DNA of 64,000 nt. Origin: Sphingobium terrigena (lineage in GTDB: Bacteria; Pseudomonadota; Alphaproteobacteria; Sphingomonadales; Sphingomonadaceae). The notes beneath the pieces were generated by a model. It saw only the letters and a list, made by a program, of their open reading frames with translations. It was not told the origin of the DNA and ran no database searches. How positions within the stretch are numbered: position 1 is the first letter of the stretch; the number at the start of each line of letters is the position of its first letter. Shown here piece by piece: positions 31,238 through 41,829 of this stretch. A program made the translations under genes and the position numbers. Where the stretch lies: contig NZ_QVRA01000002.1 in the NCBI RefSeq assembly GCF_003591655.1, forward strand, positions 62,001-126,000, written 5' to 3'.

Positions 31238-32230
31238 ATGACCAGCCTGCCCGATCCTTCCCAACCCCTCGATGCGCATGTCGCCGCCTGCGCCTTCGAC
31301 CTGCTGTTCGACGCCGACCTGCCCGAAGCCGACATCGCCGCTTTCCTCGTCACCATGGCCCGGCGCGGCGAGACAGCGATCGAGATCGCTGCGGCGGCCC
31401 GCGCCATGCGCGCCCGGATGATCCCGGTCACCGCCCCCGCAGGCGCGATCGACGTATGCGGCACCGGCGGCGATGGCCACCACACCCTCAACGTCTCGAC
31501 CGCCGTGTCGCTGGTCGTCGCCGCCGCTGGCGTTCCCGTCGCCAAACATGGCAACCGCGCCGCATCCTCCAAGGCAGGCGCCGCCGACACGCTCGAAGCG
31601 CTCGGCCTCAACCTCGACCGCGCAGCCGCCAGCGCTGAAAAGACGCTGGCCGAGATCGGCATCTGTTTCCTCTTCGCGCAAAATTACCACCCCGCGCTCA
31701 AGCGCCTCGGCCCGATCCGCAAGGCCATTGGCGAACGCACCATCTTCAACCTGATGGGACCGCTCGCCAACCCCGCCGGGGTGCGTCGCCAACTCGTCGG
31801 CATCGCCCGCCCTGCCTATGTTCCCATCTATGCGCAAGCGCTCGCCGAACTGGGCGTCGATCGCGCAATGATCGTGTCGGGGGACGAGGGGCTGGACGAA
31901 TTGTCGCTGGCGGGCGGCAACGACATCGCCGAAGTCGCGGGCCATGGCGTCGTTGCGATGCGCCGCCTGTCCGCTACAGACTTGGGCCTTGCCACCCATC
32001 CGGTCGATGCGATCCGCGGCGGCGATGCGGCCCATAATGCCGCCGCCCTGCGCGCGCTGTTGCAAGGTGAACCGGGTGCCTATCGCGACGCGGTGCTGCT
32101 CAATGCCGCCGCTGCCCTTGTCGTGGCCGACGCGGTTGCCGATTTTCAGGAAGGCGTAGAGGAAGCGGCTGAGACGATCGACCGTGGCCTTGCCAACGCC
32201 CTGCTCAATTGCTGGATTACCTATCAATGA
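31238..32230 (+). CDS. trpD: Anthranilate phosphoribosyltransferase
   Basis: The second step of tryptophan synthesis, joining anthranilate with PRPP. 330 residues with [17 protein letters not shown] (PRPP loop, about 75-91), [21 protein letters not shown] and [15 protein letters not shown], all family signatures. An in-frame ATG at 31220 is also possible; 31238 has AAGGC at good spacing. The stop overlaps the trpC start by 4 bp. Confidence 0.95.
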   Translation: MTSLPDPSQPLDAHVAACAFDLLFDADLPEADIAAFLVTMARRGETAIEIAAAARAMRARMIPVTAPAGAIDVCGTGGDGHHTLNVSTAVSLVVAAAGVPVAKHGNRAASSKAGAADTLEALGLNLDRAAASAEKTLAEIGICFLFAQNYHPALKRLGPIRKAIGERTIFNLMGPLANPAGVRRQLVGIARPAYVPIYAQALAELGVDRAMIVSGDEGLDELSLAGGNDIAEVAGHGVVAMRRLSATDLGLATHPVDAIRGGDAAHNAAALRALLQGEPGAYRDAVLLNAAAALVVADAVADFQEGVEEAAETIDRGLANALLNCWITYQ

Positions 32231-33018
32231 CCAACAAGCTGATCGAAATTTGCGATTTCAAGCGCGAGGATGTCGCCCGGCGCAAGGCCGCGACCAGCCT
32301 GTCGTCGCTCCACGCCCGAGCCAGCGAACAGACGCCCCCGCGCGGTTTCCGCAAGGCGCTGGACGACGCTGCCCTGTCCGGTTTCGGCCTGATCGCGGAG
32401 ATCAAGAAAGCCAGCCCATCCAAAGGCCTGATCCGCGCCGATTTCGATCCGCCCGCCCATGCCCAGGCCTATGCCGCGGGCGGCGCGGCCTGCCTGTCGG
32501 TGCTGACCGACGAGCCTTATTTTCAGGGGCATGACGATTATCTGATGGCCGCCCGCTCAGCCTGCGCCATCCCCGTACTGCGCAAGGATTTCATCGTTGA
32601 TCCCTGGCAGATCCTCGAAAGCCGTTCGCTCGGCGCGGACGCCATCCTGATCATCGTCGCCGCACTGGATGACGGGCAGATGGCGGAGATTGAGGATGCG
32701 GCCCTTGGCCTTGGCATGGATGCGCTGATCGAAGTGCATGACGAGGCGGAAATGGAGCGCGCGCTCAAATTGCGCTCCCGCCTGATCGGCGTCAATAACC
32801 GCGACCTGCGCGACTTCTCGGTCGATTTCGCCCGCACCTATGAACTGGTGGGCAAGGCACCGGCGGGCTACACTTTCGTCGCCGAAAGCGGCCTCACCAG
32901 CCATGCCGACCTGACCGCCATGGCCGATCATGGCGTGCGCTGCTTCCTGGTCGGCGAAACGCTGATGCGGCAGGCCGATGTCGAAGGCGCTACGCTCAAC
33001 CTGTTGACCGGCGCATGA
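32227..33018 (+). CDS. trpC: Indole-3-glycerol phosphate synthase
   Basis: A TIM-barrel enzyme of 263 residues that closes the indole ring. Signatures: [21 protein letters not shown] (catalytic Lys near 60), [14 protein letters not shown] (catalytic Lys near 118), [15 protein letters not shown] and [12 protein letters not shown]. It is the stand-alone TrpC type with no fused TrpF domain. Overlaps of 4 bp with trpD and with moaC imply one coupled transcript. Confidence 0.96.
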   Translation: MTNKLIEICDFKREDVARRKAATSLSSLHARASEQTPPRGFRKALDDAALSGFGLIAEIKKASPSKGLIRADFDPPAHAQAYAAGGAACLSVLTDEPYFQGHDDYLMAARSACAIPVLRKDFIVDPWQILESRSLGADAILIIVAALDDGQMAEIEDAALGLGMDALIEVHDEAEMERALKLRSRLIGVNNRDLRDFSVDFARTYELVGKAPAGYTFVAESGLTSHADLTAMADHGVRCFLVGETLMRQADVEGATLNLLTGA

Positions 33019-33485
33019 CCGGTCTCACCCATCTCGACGCCGACGGCGCGGCCCGCATGGTCGATGTCTCGGCCAAGGCGGTGACCGCGCGCGAGGCGAT
33101 TGCCAGCGGCCGGATCGACATGATTGCGGACGCCGCCGCCGCGATCGCGCAGGGGCTGGTCAAGAAGGGCGATGTGCTGGCAGTCGCGCGGGTCGCGGGC
33201 ATCATGGCGGCCAAGCGCACCGCCGACCTGATCCCGCTCTGCCACCCGATCGCCTTGAGCGCCGTCAATATCGACTTTGATCTGGACGAGGGCGGCGTCA
33301 CCGTCACCGCCACCGCCCGCACAGCTGGCCAGACCGGGGTGGAGATGGAGGCGCTGACCGCTGCCTCGGTCGCGCTGCTCACCATCTACGACATGGCCAA
33401 GGCGCTCGATAAGGGCATGATCATCGGCAATGTCCGCCTGATCGCCAAGAGCGGCGGCAAGTCGGGCGACTGGCGCGCGGCATGA
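33015..33485 (+). CDS. moaC: Cyclic pyranopterin monophosphate synthase MoaC
   Basis: A 156-residue enzyme of molybdenum-cofactor synthesis that forms cPMP from the MoaA product. Signatures: [37 protein letters not shown] (near 75-91), [28 protein letters not shown] and KSGGKSGDW. It sits between trpC and moeA with 4-bp overlaps on both sides, an order seen in many alphaproteobacteria. moaA is not in the window. Confidence 0.96.
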   Translation: MTGLTHLDADGAARMVDVSAKAVTAREAIASGRIDMIADAAAAIAQGLVKKGDVLAVARVAGIMAAKRTADLIPLCHPIALSAVNIDFDLDEGGVTVTATARTAGQTGVEMEALTAASVALLTIYDMAKALDKGMIIGNVRLIAKSGGKSGDWRAA

Positions 33486-34666
33486 GCCTGCTGCCCGTCG
33501 CCGAAGCGCAGGCGCGGCTGTTTGCGCTTGCGCCGCCGCTGCCTGCGGAGGAAGCGCCCATTGCCGCCTGCACCGGGCGCTGGCTGGCAAGCGATGTGCT
33601 GGCGCTGCGTAACCAGCCCTGGGCCGATCTGTCCGCGATGGACGGTTATGCCGTGCGCGCCACCGAGTGGCCCGGACCATGGCGGGTCACCGGCGAAAGC
33701 GCAGCGGGCGGCTCCGTCCCAGCCCCGCTGCCCCCCGGAGAGGCGTGCCGCATCTTCACCGGCGCTCCATTGCCCGCCGGAGCTGACACGATCCTGATCC
33801 AGGAAAATGCCACCCGCGATGGCGATCGACTGACGGCCAGCGACGATCCTTTGCCGGTAGGCCGCAATGTCCGCCTTGCCGCATCGGACTTCGCCCTGAA
33901 CGATCGGTTGCTGGCCGCCGGAACCACCCTCACCCCCGCCCGCATCGCGCTGGCCGTGCTGGGCGGCCATGGCGCGCTTCCCGTGGGGCGGCGGCCCAAG
34001 GTCGCATTGATCTCCACCGGCAACGAACTCGTCCCGCCCGGCGCACCGACCCCGGCGGGTAGCCTGCCCTCGTCCAACGCAGCAATGCTGGCAGCGATGC
34101 TGGCCGCCCTGCCCTGCGACGTCATCGACCTGGGCATCGTCCCCGACGATCTCGGCGCCATGACGGCGGCGCTACAACAGGCCACATCGGCGGACATCAT
34201 CGTCTCCACCGGCGGCGCATCGGTCGGCGATCATGACATGGTCCGCCCCGCCTTTGCCCAGGCAGGCGGCGCGCTCGATTTCTGGAAGATCAGGATGCGG
34301 CCCGGCAAGCCGCTCATGGCCGGAACACTGGGCGATGCTGTGTTTCTGGGTCTGCCCGGCAATCCGGTATCGGCCTTCGTCACCGCGACCCTGTTCCTGT
34401 TGCCGCTGGTGCGCCATCGCGCCGGATCGGCAGCGCCGCTTCCACGCACGACGCAGGCGCGCCTGGCCGCACTGCTACCAGCCACCGCCGATCGCGACGA
34501 TTATCTGCGCGCCTATCGGGGTGAGGCTGGCATCGTCTCGGTCACGTCGCAGGACAGCGCCGCCACCGCCGCCATGGCTATGGCCGACTGCCTGATCCTG
34601 CGGCCCGCCGACTCTCCTTCTGCGGCCACGGGCGACACCGTCACCATCCTGCCACTGATGGACTGA
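33482..34666 (+). CDS. moeA: Molybdopterin molybdenumtransferase MoeA
   Basis: A 394-residue enzyme that inserts molybdate into adenylated molybdopterin. Domains: MoeA N-terminal region with [14 protein letters not shown] (near 42-55) and [19 protein letters not shown]; MoaB-like domain with [23 protein letters not shown] and [38 protein letters not shown]; then the C-terminal barrel. It is the last gene of the trpD-trpC-moaC-moeA chain. No T-run terminator follows. Confidence 0.95.
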   Translation: MSLLPVAEAQARLFALAPPLPAEEAPIAACTGRWLASDVLALRNQPWADLSAMDGYAVRATEWPGPWRVTGESAAGGSVPAPLPPGEACRIFTGAPLPAGADTILIQENATRDGDRLTASDDPLPVGRNVRLAASDFALNDRLLAAGTTLTPARIALAVLGGHGALPVGRRPKVALISTGNELVPPGAPTPAGSLPSSNAAMLAAMLAALPCDVIDLGIVPDDLGAMTAALQQATSADIIVSTGGASVGDHDMVRPAFAQAGGALDFWKIRMRPGKPLMAGTLGDAVFLGLPGNPVSAFVTATLFLLPLVRHRAGSAAPLPRTTQARLAALLPATADRDDYLRAYRGEAGIVSVTSQDSAATAAMAMADCLILRPADSPSAATGDTVTILPLMD

Positions 34667-34729
34667 AGCTTCCGTAGTGCCGCCGGTTAAGCGGTGGATT
34701 GGCGGCAAGAACGACCACGCGTTGCTCGC

Positions 34730-34758
34730 TTGACTCGCCTCCTTCCGTTTCCTATGTG
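34730..34758 (+). promoter_or_regulatory. lexA promoter
   Basis: TTGACT (34730-34735), a 17-bp spacer and TATGTG (34753-34758). The -35 is a near-consensus sigma70 hexamer. The -10 runs directly into the LexA box, so repressor binding would block polymerase. Confidence 0.6.
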
Positions 34759-34772
34759 TTCCTTATACGTTC
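34758..34772. promoter_or_regulatory. LexA box upstream of lexA
   Basis: GTTC-CTTATAC-GTTC is an exact GTTC-N7-GTTC operator, 17 bp upstream of the lexA start codon and overlapping its promoter. It implies autorepression and shares the pattern of the box before imuA at 10314. Confidence 0.93.
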
Positions 34773-34789
34773 CATGGAGGACCGCAGGC

Positions 34790-35461
34790 ATGTTGACCCT
34801 CAAGCAGCAGGAATTGCTGAGTTTCATCCAGACCCGGCTGGAGGAAGGCGGTGTTTCGCCCTCTTTCGAGGAGATGAAGGATGCGCTCGACCTGCGATCC
34901 AAGTCCGGCATCCACCGGCTGATCAACGCGCTGGAGGAACGCGGCTTCATCCGCCGCCTGCCCAACCGCGCCCGCGCGCTGGAGGTGCTGAAGCTGCCGG
35001 ACGCCATGCATCGTGCGCCCGCGCCGGTTGCTCCGGCCAAGCCGCAACTGGCCCCCAGCCTGCCGGTCGCTGCCAATGACGTGATCGAAATCCCGCTGCA
35101 TGGCCGCATCGCCGCCGGCGTCCCGATCGAGGCGATGGAGGGGCAGAATATGTTGTCCGTCCCTGCCGCCTTGCTCGGCGCAGGCGACCATTATGCGCTG
35201 GAAGTGTCGGGCGATTCGATGATGGAAGCGGGCATTCTCGACGGCGACTTCGCGCTGATCCAGCGCACCGACACCGCCCGCGAAGGCCAGATCGTCGTCG
35301 CCCTGATCGATGACGCAGAAGCCACGCTCAAATATTTCCGCCGCGAAGGGCAGCGCGTCCGGCTCGACCCGGCCAATAGCGCCTATGAACCGCAACTCTA
35401 TGATTCGCGGCAGGTGCGGATCCAGGGCAAGCTGGCGGGACTGCTGCGCCGTTATAATTGA
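34790..35461 (+). CDS. lexA: SOS repressor LexA
   Basis: A 223-residue repressor-protease that cleaves itself when RecA filaments form on damaged DNA. N-terminal winged helix ([30 protein letters not shown], residues 24-53); cleavage site Ala-Gly in [10 protein letters not shown] near 105; catalytic Ser in [10 protein letters not shown] near 143; catalytic Lys in [16 protein letters not shown] lies 9 bp upstream of the ATG. The gene ends inside the last codons of the convergent comEC (10-bp overlap). Confidence 0.97.
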   Translation: MLTLKQQELLSFIQTRLEEGGVSPSFEEMKDALDLRSKSGIHRLINALEERGFIRRLPNRARALEVLKLPDAMHRAPAPVAPAKPQLAPSLPVAANDVIEIPLHGRIAAGVPIEAMEGQNMLSVPAALLGAGDHYALEVSGDSMMEAGILDGDFALIQRTDTAREGQIVVALIDDAEATLKYFRREGQRVRLDPANSAYEPQLYDSRQVRIQGKLAGLLRRYN

Positions 35462-37587
35462 GAACGACGAGGGCGGCGGCGCGGCGTGACGATCCAGGGA
35501 TGGGCGTCGCCCGCCGCCCTTACCGTGCTGACACGCGCATCATCCAGGTCGATGGCAATGCCGCCGGTTCGCGCCAGCAGTCGCCGGTCGATCTTCAACC
35601 AGCGCGGGCGGCACCAGTAGGGCAGCCCGCGATCGGCTATGACGATATCGGCGGCGGCGCATTCCCGGCTGAACAAGGTCCGTTCGACCAGCATGTCGCT
35701 GCGAGTGGCCAACACATGCCAGCGCCGCCCGCCCGCTTGCATCCCGACAGCACATAATTCCTTCGAACAGCGCGCCTGCGGCAGGTCCGCCATCGCTTCG
35801 AGCGGACCGTCATAGCCCGCACTCTCCGCCAGCGTATCACGCACATAGTCGCCCGCCCCCGCGCGCAGCAGCGCCATCCCGCCGCCAGCGGTCCGCACCG
35901 CGACATGACGCCCATCGCCCGTCACCAAAATGTCGGGCGGTGACAGCAACAACACGCCCATGACACCGATCGCCACCGGCCCAAGCCCCAGCCAGCGCCA
36001 CCCGCTGCGCCATAACAGGCACCAGAGCAGCCCGCCGATCATCAATGCGAACAGCCAGGATGGTACCGCCGGCGTCAGCATCGTCGCCATCGGACTGGCC
36101 GCCACGCCATGGGCGATCAGCAGCAGCAGGTTCAGCGCCTGCGCCGTCATCCACCAGAAGGGTGCGCCCAGCCCGACCAGATCGAACAGCAACGCCAGCG
36201 CCTCCAGCGGCATGACGACAAAGGTGGTCAGCGGGATCGCAACCAGATTGGCAAACGCGCCCAGCATCCCGGCTTTGTGAAAATGGAACAGCGCGATCGG
36301 CATCAGCACCAGTTCGACCGCAATGCCGGTCATCAGCGTCGCGCCCAGCATTCGCCCCGCCTTGCGCGCCATATTCTCGTCCCGCGCGCTGGCAAAAGCG
36401 CGAAACCGCGGATGCTCGGCCAGCGCAACCAGCGCCGTGACCGCGGCAAAGCTCATCTGGAAACTCGGCCCCGTCACCGCTTCGGGCCAGAAAGCCAGCA
36501 CGATCAGCGCGCCCACCGCCACCAGCCGCAACGTGATCGCGTCGCGTCCCAGCGCCAGCCCGCCCAGCACCAGCAGCGCGGCGATACAGGAACGCAACGT
36601 CGGCACCTCCGCTCCGGTCAGCAGCGTATAGCCGATCCCCGCCAGCGCGCCGCCCGCCGCCGCGATCAGCATCAGCGGCCAGTCCAGTGCCGCCCGCTGA
36701 CTAAGCGCCATCACCCGCATCAGCAGGAAAATCACCGCACCGATCAGCGCGGTGACATGCAGCCCGCTGATCGACAGCAGATGGGCAAGGCCGCTGCGCC
36801 GCATCGCCTCCGCGTCCGCGTCCGCAATCGCGCCCTGATCCCCGGTCGCCAGCGCGACCGCAATGCCCTGCGCCGGGCCATCGACCTGCTTGCGAATATG
36901 CGCGAACAGGCGCGCCCGCAGCGGTGGCGGGGCGGTCGATGGGCGGACAACCTCCACCGGACGCAGTGCCTTGCCGGTAGCCCCGATCCCCTGAAAATAG
37001 GCGCGCGCGGCGAAATCATAGCCCCCTGGCACGCTGGGCGGCGCTGGCGGCATCAATCGCGCGCGAAAGCGGATCACCGCCCCCTCGCCCAGCGCCGCCG
37101 GAACATCCGCTTCGGCTATATTGATCCGGATCACGCGCGGCAGGCCCGGCGCATCAACCGGACGCAGCATCGCCCGCACCATCTTTTGCGCGGGAACCGG
37201 CCGAACCGCCATCACCTCGCCCGTCACCACGGTAAAGACGGCGCGCGCCAGCGGCGGCTGCCCCAACAGCACCGCCTTGCCCCAGATCAGCGCGCAACCG
37301 ATACAGGCCAGCATCCCGCCTGCCACGATCATCCGCCGCAACCGTGCGCCGTCTGGCAACAGCAGCCCCGCGCACGCCAGCGCCAGCGCCCCACAACAAA
37401 AGGCCAGCCACCCCATCCGGTCGGGCAGCAGGAACCAGGCGGTGATGCCGATCCCCAACCCGATCGGCGCCCATAATGGCACCTGCTCGCGCTCTGTCTC
37501 CAGCCAGCTTTCGACCCGCACAAACGTCCCGCGCGCCCACGCCGCAGCCCCCCGCCAAAGGGAGGTTTGTCGTGGCTCAAAAGCCAT
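35452..37587 (-). CDS. comEC: ComEC/Rec2 family membrane DNA-uptake protein
   Basis: A polytopic inner-membrane protein of about 711 residues; the family forms the channel for single-stranded DNA in natural transformation. An N-terminal DUF4131-type region with membrane helices is followed by the competence core ([23 protein letters not shown] near 270-292, [34 protein letters not shown]). The C-terminal part ([20 protein letters not shown]...) is a shortened metallo-lactamase-like domain without the full HxHxDH metal site. The start is uncertain: ATG 37587 or ATG 37608, both without a clear ribosome binding site. It is divergent from gltX. Confidence 0.9.
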   Translation of the reverse strand: MAFEPRQTSLWRGAAAWARGTFVRVESWLETEREQVPLWAPIGLGIGITAWFLLPDRMGWLAFCCGALALACAGLLLPDGARLRRMIVAGGMLACIGCALIWGKAVLLGQPPLARAVFTVVTGEVMAVRPVPAQKMVRAMLRPVDAPGLPRVIRINIAEADVPAALGEGAVIRFRARLMPPAPPSVPGGYDFAARAYFQGIGATGKALRPVEVVRPSTAPPPLRARLFAHIRKQVDGPAQGIAVALATGDQGAIADADAEAMRRSGLAHLLSISGLHVTALIGAVIFLLMRVMALSQRAALDWPLMLIAAAGGALAGIGYTLLTGAEVPTLRSCIAALLVLGGLALGRDAITLRLVAVGALIVLAFWPEAVTGPSFQMSFAAVTALVALAEHPRFRAFASARDENMARKAGRMLGATLMTGIAVELVLMPIALFHFHKAGMLGAFANLVAIPLTTFVVMPLEALALLFDLVGLGAPFWWMTAQALNLLLLIAHGVAASPMATMLTPAVPSWLFALMIGGLLWCLLWRSGWRWLGLGPVAIGVMGVLLLSPPDILVTGDGRHVAVRTAGGGMALLRAGAGDYVRDTLAESAGYDGPLEAMADLPQARCSKELCAVGMQAGGRRWHVLATRSDMLVERTLFSRECAAADIVIADRGLPYWCRPRWLKIDRRLLARTGGIAIDLDDARVSTVRAAGDAHPWIVTPRRRPRRSQL

Positions 37588-37595
37588 GCTAGGGG
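37567..37595 (+). promoter_or_regulatory. Possible gltX promoter
   Basis: TTGTCG (37567-37572), 17 bp, TAGGGG (37590-37595). The -35 is fair and the -10 weak. It lies in the narrow divergent space before gltX and overlaps the possible comEC start codons. Confidence 0.35.
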
Positions 37596-37624
37596 GCGAC
37601 GCATTCATGGAACAGGCAGGACGA

Positions 37625-39079
37625 ATGTCAGCGAATATGACGGCAAGTGCAACGGGAATGAACAAGCCGGTAGTGACCCGTTTCGCGCCATCGCCGACCG
37701 GGTTCCTGCATATTGGCGGTGCCCGCACGGCTTTGTTCAACTGGCTGTTCGCGCGTCACCATGGCGGCAAATTCCTGTTGCGGATCGAGGATACCGACCG
37801 CGCCCGTTCGACCGAGGAAGCCGTAGCCGCGATTTTCGACGGGCTGGACTGGCTGGGCCTGGGCGGCGACGAACCGGCCGTGTTCCAGTTTGCCCGCACC
37901 CCCCGCCATGCCGAGGTCGCCAATGCGATGCTGGCGGGCGGCCATGCCTATAAATGCTATGCGACCCCGGAAGAACTGGCGGAACTGCGCGAACAGCAGC
38001 GCGCCGCCAAGCAGCCGATGCGCTATGACGGCCGCTGGCGCGACCGCTCGCCCGACGAAGCGCCCGAAGGCGCACCCTTTGTCATCCGCCTGAAAGCCCC
38101 GCGCGAAGGCGAAACGGTGATCGAGGATGCGGTGCAGGGCCGCGTCGTCGTGCAGAATGCCGAGCTGGACGACATGATCCTGCTGCGGTCTGACGGCACG
38201 CCCACCTATATGCTGGCCGTCGTGGTTGACGATAATGACATGGGCGTCACCCATGTCATTCGCGGCGACGATCATCTCAACAACGCCTTCCGCCAGCTGT
38301 GCATCATAAGAGCGATGAATTGGGAAGAGCCGGTCTATGCCCATATCCCGCTGATCCACGGATCGGACGGCGCGAAATTGTCCAAGCGTCATGGCGCTCT
38401 GGGCGTCGACGCCTATCGCGACGATATGGGGATGCTGCCCGAAGCGGTGCTGAACTATCTGCTGCGGCTGGGCTGGGGCCATGGCGACGAGGAGTTTATC
38501 CCGATCGCCCGCGCCATCGAGCTTTTCGACATCAGCGGCGTCGGCCGTTCGCCGTCACGTTTCGACATCAAGAAGCTGGAAAATCTGAACGGCCATTATC
38601 TGCGCGAAGCGGATGACGCACGCCTCGCCGCGCTGGTTGCGCCGCGCGTCGCGGCACGTCTGGACCGCGCCCTGCCCGAAACCGGCCTCGCTTTGTTGAC
38701 GGCCGCCATGCCATCGCTCAAGCCGCGCGCCAAAACGCTTAATGAAATTGCCGAGGGCGCAGAATTTCTGTTCAAAAATTGCCCGCTGGATTTTGACGAA
38801 AAGGCATTGGCTCTGCTAGACGACTCGGCGCGCGCGCTGCTGGGCAAGACAGCCGACGCCTTGCGGCCAGTCCAATCATGGACGGTCGAGGCGATCGAGG
38901 ACGCAATTCGTCGCGTGGCAGAGGATGCTGGCCTGGGGCTGGGCAAGGTGGCGCAGCCGCTCCGTGCGGCGCTCACCGGGCGCACCGTCTCGCCGGGTAT
39001 TTTTGATGTCCTCTTCCTTCTGGGGAAAGAGGGGAGCTTGGAACGGCTGACCGATGTTGGGCACGCATCGGTTGGCTGA
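37625..39079 (+). CDS. gltX: Glutamyl-tRNA synthetase
   Basis: A class I aminoacyl-tRNA synthetase of about 484 residues that charges tRNA-Glu. The HIGH-type motif is HIGG in [21 protein letters not shown] near residue 29; the KMSKS-type motif is AKLSKRHG near 251. The C-terminal helical anticodon-binding domain ends around [17 protein letters not shown] 37625 is chosen; 37607 and 37658 are also in frame. The stop lies 20 bp before gltA, so the two are likely co-transcribed. Confidence 0.95.
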   Translation: MSANMTASATGMNKPVVTRFAPSPTGFLHIGGARTALFNWLFARHHGGKFLLRIEDTDRARSTEEAVAAIFDGLDWLGLGGDEPAVFQFARTPRHAEVANAMLAGGHAYKCYATPEELAELREQQRAAKQPMRYDGRWRDRSPDEAPEGAPFVIRLKAPREGETVIEDAVQGRVVVQNAELDDMILLRSDGTPTYMLAVVVDDNDMGVTHVIRGDDHLNNAFRQLCIIRAMNWEEPVYAHIPLIHGSDGAKLSKRHGALGVDAYRDDMGMLPEAVLNYLLRLGWGHGDEEFIPIARAIELFDISGVGRSPSRFDIKKLENLNGHYLREADDARLAALVAPRVAARLDRALPETGLALLTAAMPSLKPRAKTLNEIAEGAEFLFKNCPLDFDEKALALLDDSARALLGKTADALRPVQSWTVEAIEDAIRRVAEDAGLGLGKVAQPLRAALTGRTVSPGIFDVLFLLGKEGSLERLTDVGHASVG

Positions 39080-39099
39080 TGGCATACAAGGAGAACAAT

Positions 39100-40386
39100 A
39101 TGTCGGATAACAAAGCCACTTTGACCGTCGGGGGAGAGACGAAAGACTATGCTGTCATGGACGGCTCAGTCGGTCCGCAGGTCATCGATGTGCGCAAGCT
39201 GTACGCCAATACCGGCATGTTCACCTATGATCCGGGCTTTACCTCGACGGCCAGCTGCGAATCCGGCCTGACCTATATCGACGGTGACGAAGGCGTTTTG
39301 CTGCATCGCGGCTATCCGATCGGCCAGCTCGCCGAAGAATCCAGCTTCATGGAAGTCAGCTACCTGCTGTTGAACGGCGAACTGCCGTCCAAGGCTGAAC
39401 TGGACGACTTCACCCGCACGATCACGCGGCACACGATGGTCAATGAACAGCTTACGACCTTCTATCGCGGCTTCCGTCGCGACGCGCACCCCATGGCGAT
39501 CATGTGCGGCGTCGTCGGCGCGCTGTCGGCCTTCTATCATGACTCGACCGATATTAATGATCCGGTGCAGCGCAAGATTGCCAGCCACCGCCTGATCGCC
39601 AAGATGCCGACGATCGCGGCGATGGCCTATAAATATTCGGTGGGCCAGCCCTTCGTCTATCCGCGCAACGACCTGTCCTACACCGCCAATTTCCTGCGCA
39701 TGACCTTCTCGGTCCCGGCGGAGGAATATATCCCCGATCCGGTGATCGTGGATGCCATGGACAAGATTTTCATCCTCCATGCCGACCATGAACAGAATGC
39801 GTCGACGTCGACCGTGCGCCTGGCCGGTTCGTCGGGTGCAAATCCCTTCGCCTGCATCGCGGCAGGCATCGCCTGCCTGTGGGGTCCGGCCCATGGCGGT
39901 GCGAACGAAGCCGCGCTCAACATGCTGCGCGAAATCGGCACGGTCGATCGCATCCCGGAATATATCGCCCGCGCCAAGAATAAGGACGATCCGTTCCGCC
40001 TGATGGGCTTTGGCCATCGCGTCTATAAAAATTACGATCCCCGCGCGACCGTCATGCAAAAGACGGCAGAGGACGTGCTCAAGACAATGGGCGTGACCGA
40101 TCCCGTGTTCGACGTAGCGCGTGAACTGGAAAAGATTGCGCTGAGCGATCCCTATTTCATCGAAAAGAAGCTCTTCCCCAACGTCGACTTCTATTCGGGC
40201 GTGATCCTGTCGGCCATCGGCTTCCCGACCGAAATGTTCACCGTTCTCTTCGCCCTCGCCCGCACCGTCGGCTGGGTTGCGCAGTGGAACGAAATGATTT
40301 CGGACCCAGCGCAGAAGATCGGTCGTCCGCGCCAGCTCTACACTGGCCCGGTGCAGCGCGACTACGTCCCCGTCGACAAGCGCTAA
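39100..40386 (+). CDS. gltA: Citrate synthase
   Basis: A 428-residue enzyme condensing oxaloacetate with acetyl-CoA, the entry step of the TCA cycle. Signatures: [47 protein letters not shown], the catalytic His in [14 protein letters not shown] near 264, [14 protein letters not shown] near 305, and the catalytic Asp in [10 protein letters not shown] near 365. It is the Gram-negative hexameric (NADH-sensitive) length class. AGGAG at 7-nt spacing fixes ATG 39100. A strong terminator follows. Confidence 0.97.
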   Translation: MSDNKATLTVGGETKDYAVMDGSVGPQVIDVRKLYANTGMFTYDPGFTSTASCESGLTYIDGDEGVLLHRGYPIGQLAEESSFMEVSYLLLNGELPSKAELDDFTRTITRHTMVNEQLTTFYRGFRRDAHPMAIMCGVVGALSAFYHDSTDINDPVQRKIASHRLIAKMPTIAAMAYKYSVGQPFVYPRNDLSYTANFLRMTFSVPAEEYIPDPVIVDAMDKIFILHADHEQNASTSTVRLAGSSGANPFACIAAGIACLWGPAHGGANEAALNMLREIGTVDRIPEYIARAKNKDDPFRLMGFGHRVYKNYDPRATVMQKTAEDVLKTMGVTDPVFDVARELEKIALSDPYFIEKKLFPNVDFYSGVILSAIGFPTEMFTVLFALARTVGWVAQWNEMISDPAQKIGRPRQLYTGPVQRDYVPVDKR

Positions 40387-40412
40387 CCCGCCCGACCACA
40401 CCGACAATGCAG

Positions 40413-40442
40413 AACGGCGCTCCCATTGGGGGCGCCGTTTTT
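40413..40442 (+). terminator. Intrinsic terminator after gltA
   Basis: AACGGCGC (40413-40420) pairs with GCGCCGTT (40432-40439), with further C-G pairs inside, and is followed by a T-run to 40442. It stands 27 bp after the gltA stop. Confidence 0.9.
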
Positions 40443-40449
40443 CGTGGGA

Positions 40450-41829
40450 TCATAGGCCCGTCGGCAATGACAGGATGAAGCGCGCGCCTTCGCCCGGCGC
40501 GCCGCCAATGCGAATATCGCCCCCCATCGCACGCGCCAGGCGGCGGGAAATGTAGAGGCCCAGGCCACTACCCCCGGCATCGTCGCGACCCAGCCGCTCG
40601 AACTTCTCGAAAATCCGCTCGCGATCCGCGACCGCGACACCCTGCCCCTGATCGATCACCATGATCCGCGCCTGGCCATGATCGCTTTCAGTGACGATCA
40701 GCACCTCGCTGTCTGCGGGCGAATAGCGCACGGCATTGCCGATCAGGTTCACCAAGATTTGCAACACCCGGCGAAACTCGCCGGTGGCGGGCGTGCTGGC
40801 GTCCGGGTCCGGCGCAATTATGCGAATCTGCCGGTCGAGCGCCTTGACCGCCAGCAATCCGGCGGCGCGACGGCCCAGATCGACCAGATCGACCTCTTCG
40901 GCGATCACACTGAAATCGGGCCGGTCGATCGCCTGCAAATCGGCCAGATCATCGACCAGCGCCATCAGATGCCGTCCTGCCGCAGCAATGTCCGTGGCAT
41001 AATCGGCATAATCGGGGCGCAATGGCCCTTCCAACTGCGCGCTGATCGTATCAGCGTTGGCGATGATCCGCCCAAGCGGCTGGCGCAGCGAACGGTCCAG
41101 CCGTTTGCCAAATTCGCCCGGATAAAGCGCGACCGCTGCGTCCTGCGCCATTGGCACGACCACTATCTGCTCCAGCGGAAAGGCGGTGCCGCGATAGCCG
41201 GTCAGTTGCCCGGCCAGATCGAACATGGGAAAGCCCGACAGGCGAAACGACCGCGCCGGATCGCTGACCAGAACTGCCATCTGATCGCGGAAGGCACGCC
41301 TTTGAGCAAAGGCGCGCAGCATCGCCATGTCGCCATCCTCGTCAGGCTGAAGCTGGAAATAACCGGAAAAACGGCTGCCTGGCACCGGCGGATCGGGCGG
41401 CAGCGCGCCATGCGCGTCGCTGCCTGCCAGCACCATCTGAAACCGCAACTGCATGTCGATCTGCCAGTTCCAGCCATCGGCCAGCGCGGCAATATCCGCC
41501 TCGCGGCGTGCTGCGTCCGCTGGCAGCACGGTCGCCGGCCGTTCATGCCAGTCGATGATCGAGAGGGTCACGCCATCGCCATCGGGCCTCGCCCGGACCC
41601 ACATATCGATGTCACCGCGCTCGGTCGCGGCGATGATCGGCCGCGATACAGTAATGGCCAACCGCGCCGACAGCCGCGCGATCGCGGCCAATTGCGGCAC
41701 CGCGACCGGCGTACCAAGGTCACCGCCTGCCTCGCGCTGAAGCGTCAGCAGGCGCAGGTCCGCGCTTAGCAACAGACCATCGGCAGAGACGGAGGCCCGG
41801 ATGATCGCGGGGTGCGACGGCATATTCAC
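40450..41829 (-). CDS. Sensor-kinase-like protein without the phospho-acceptor His
   Basis: A 459-residue soluble protein. The C-terminal ATPase domain is complete: N box NLIGNAVRYSPAD near 363, G1 DQGQGVA, F box FEKFERLG, G2 GSGLGLYISRR. The preceding helical-hairpin region reads FGKRLDRSLRQPLGRIIANAD near 240-260; where kinases have SHELRTPL, this has DRSLRQPL, so Arg replaces the His. The N-terminal part holds a possible PAS-like sensor (FSGYFQLQPDEDGD..FPMFDLAGQLTGYRG). It overlaps the upstream unknown gene by 4 bp. It may be a pseudokinase or scaffold like DivL-type proteins, or may phosphorylate elsewhere. Confidence 0.75.
   Translation of the reverse strand: MNMPSHPAIIRASVSADGLLLSADLRLLTLQREAGGDLGTPVAVPQLAAIARLSARLAITVSRPIIAATERGDIDMWVRARPDGDGVTLSIIDWHERPATVLPADAARREADIAALADGWNWQIDMQLRFQMVLAGSDAHGALPPDPPVPGSRFSGYFQLQPDEDGDMAMLRAFAQRRAFRDQMAVLVSDPARSFRLSGFPMFDLAGQLTGYRGTAFPLEQIVVVPMAQDAAVALYPGEFGKRLDRSLRQPLGRIIANADTISAQLEGPLRPDYADYATDIAAAGRHLMALVDDLADLQAIDRPDFSVIAEEVDLVDLGRRAAGLLAVKALDRQIRIIAPDPDASTPATGEFRRVLQILVNLIGNAVRYSPADSEVLIVTESDHGQARIMVIDQGQGVAVADRERIFEKFERLGRDDAGGSGLGLYISRRLARAMGGDIRIGGAPGEGARFILSLPTGL

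Noticed and set aside
34667..34729. GCCGCC/GGCGGC hairpin after moeA as a terminator
   Set aside because: The stem is short, the loop long and no T-run follows.
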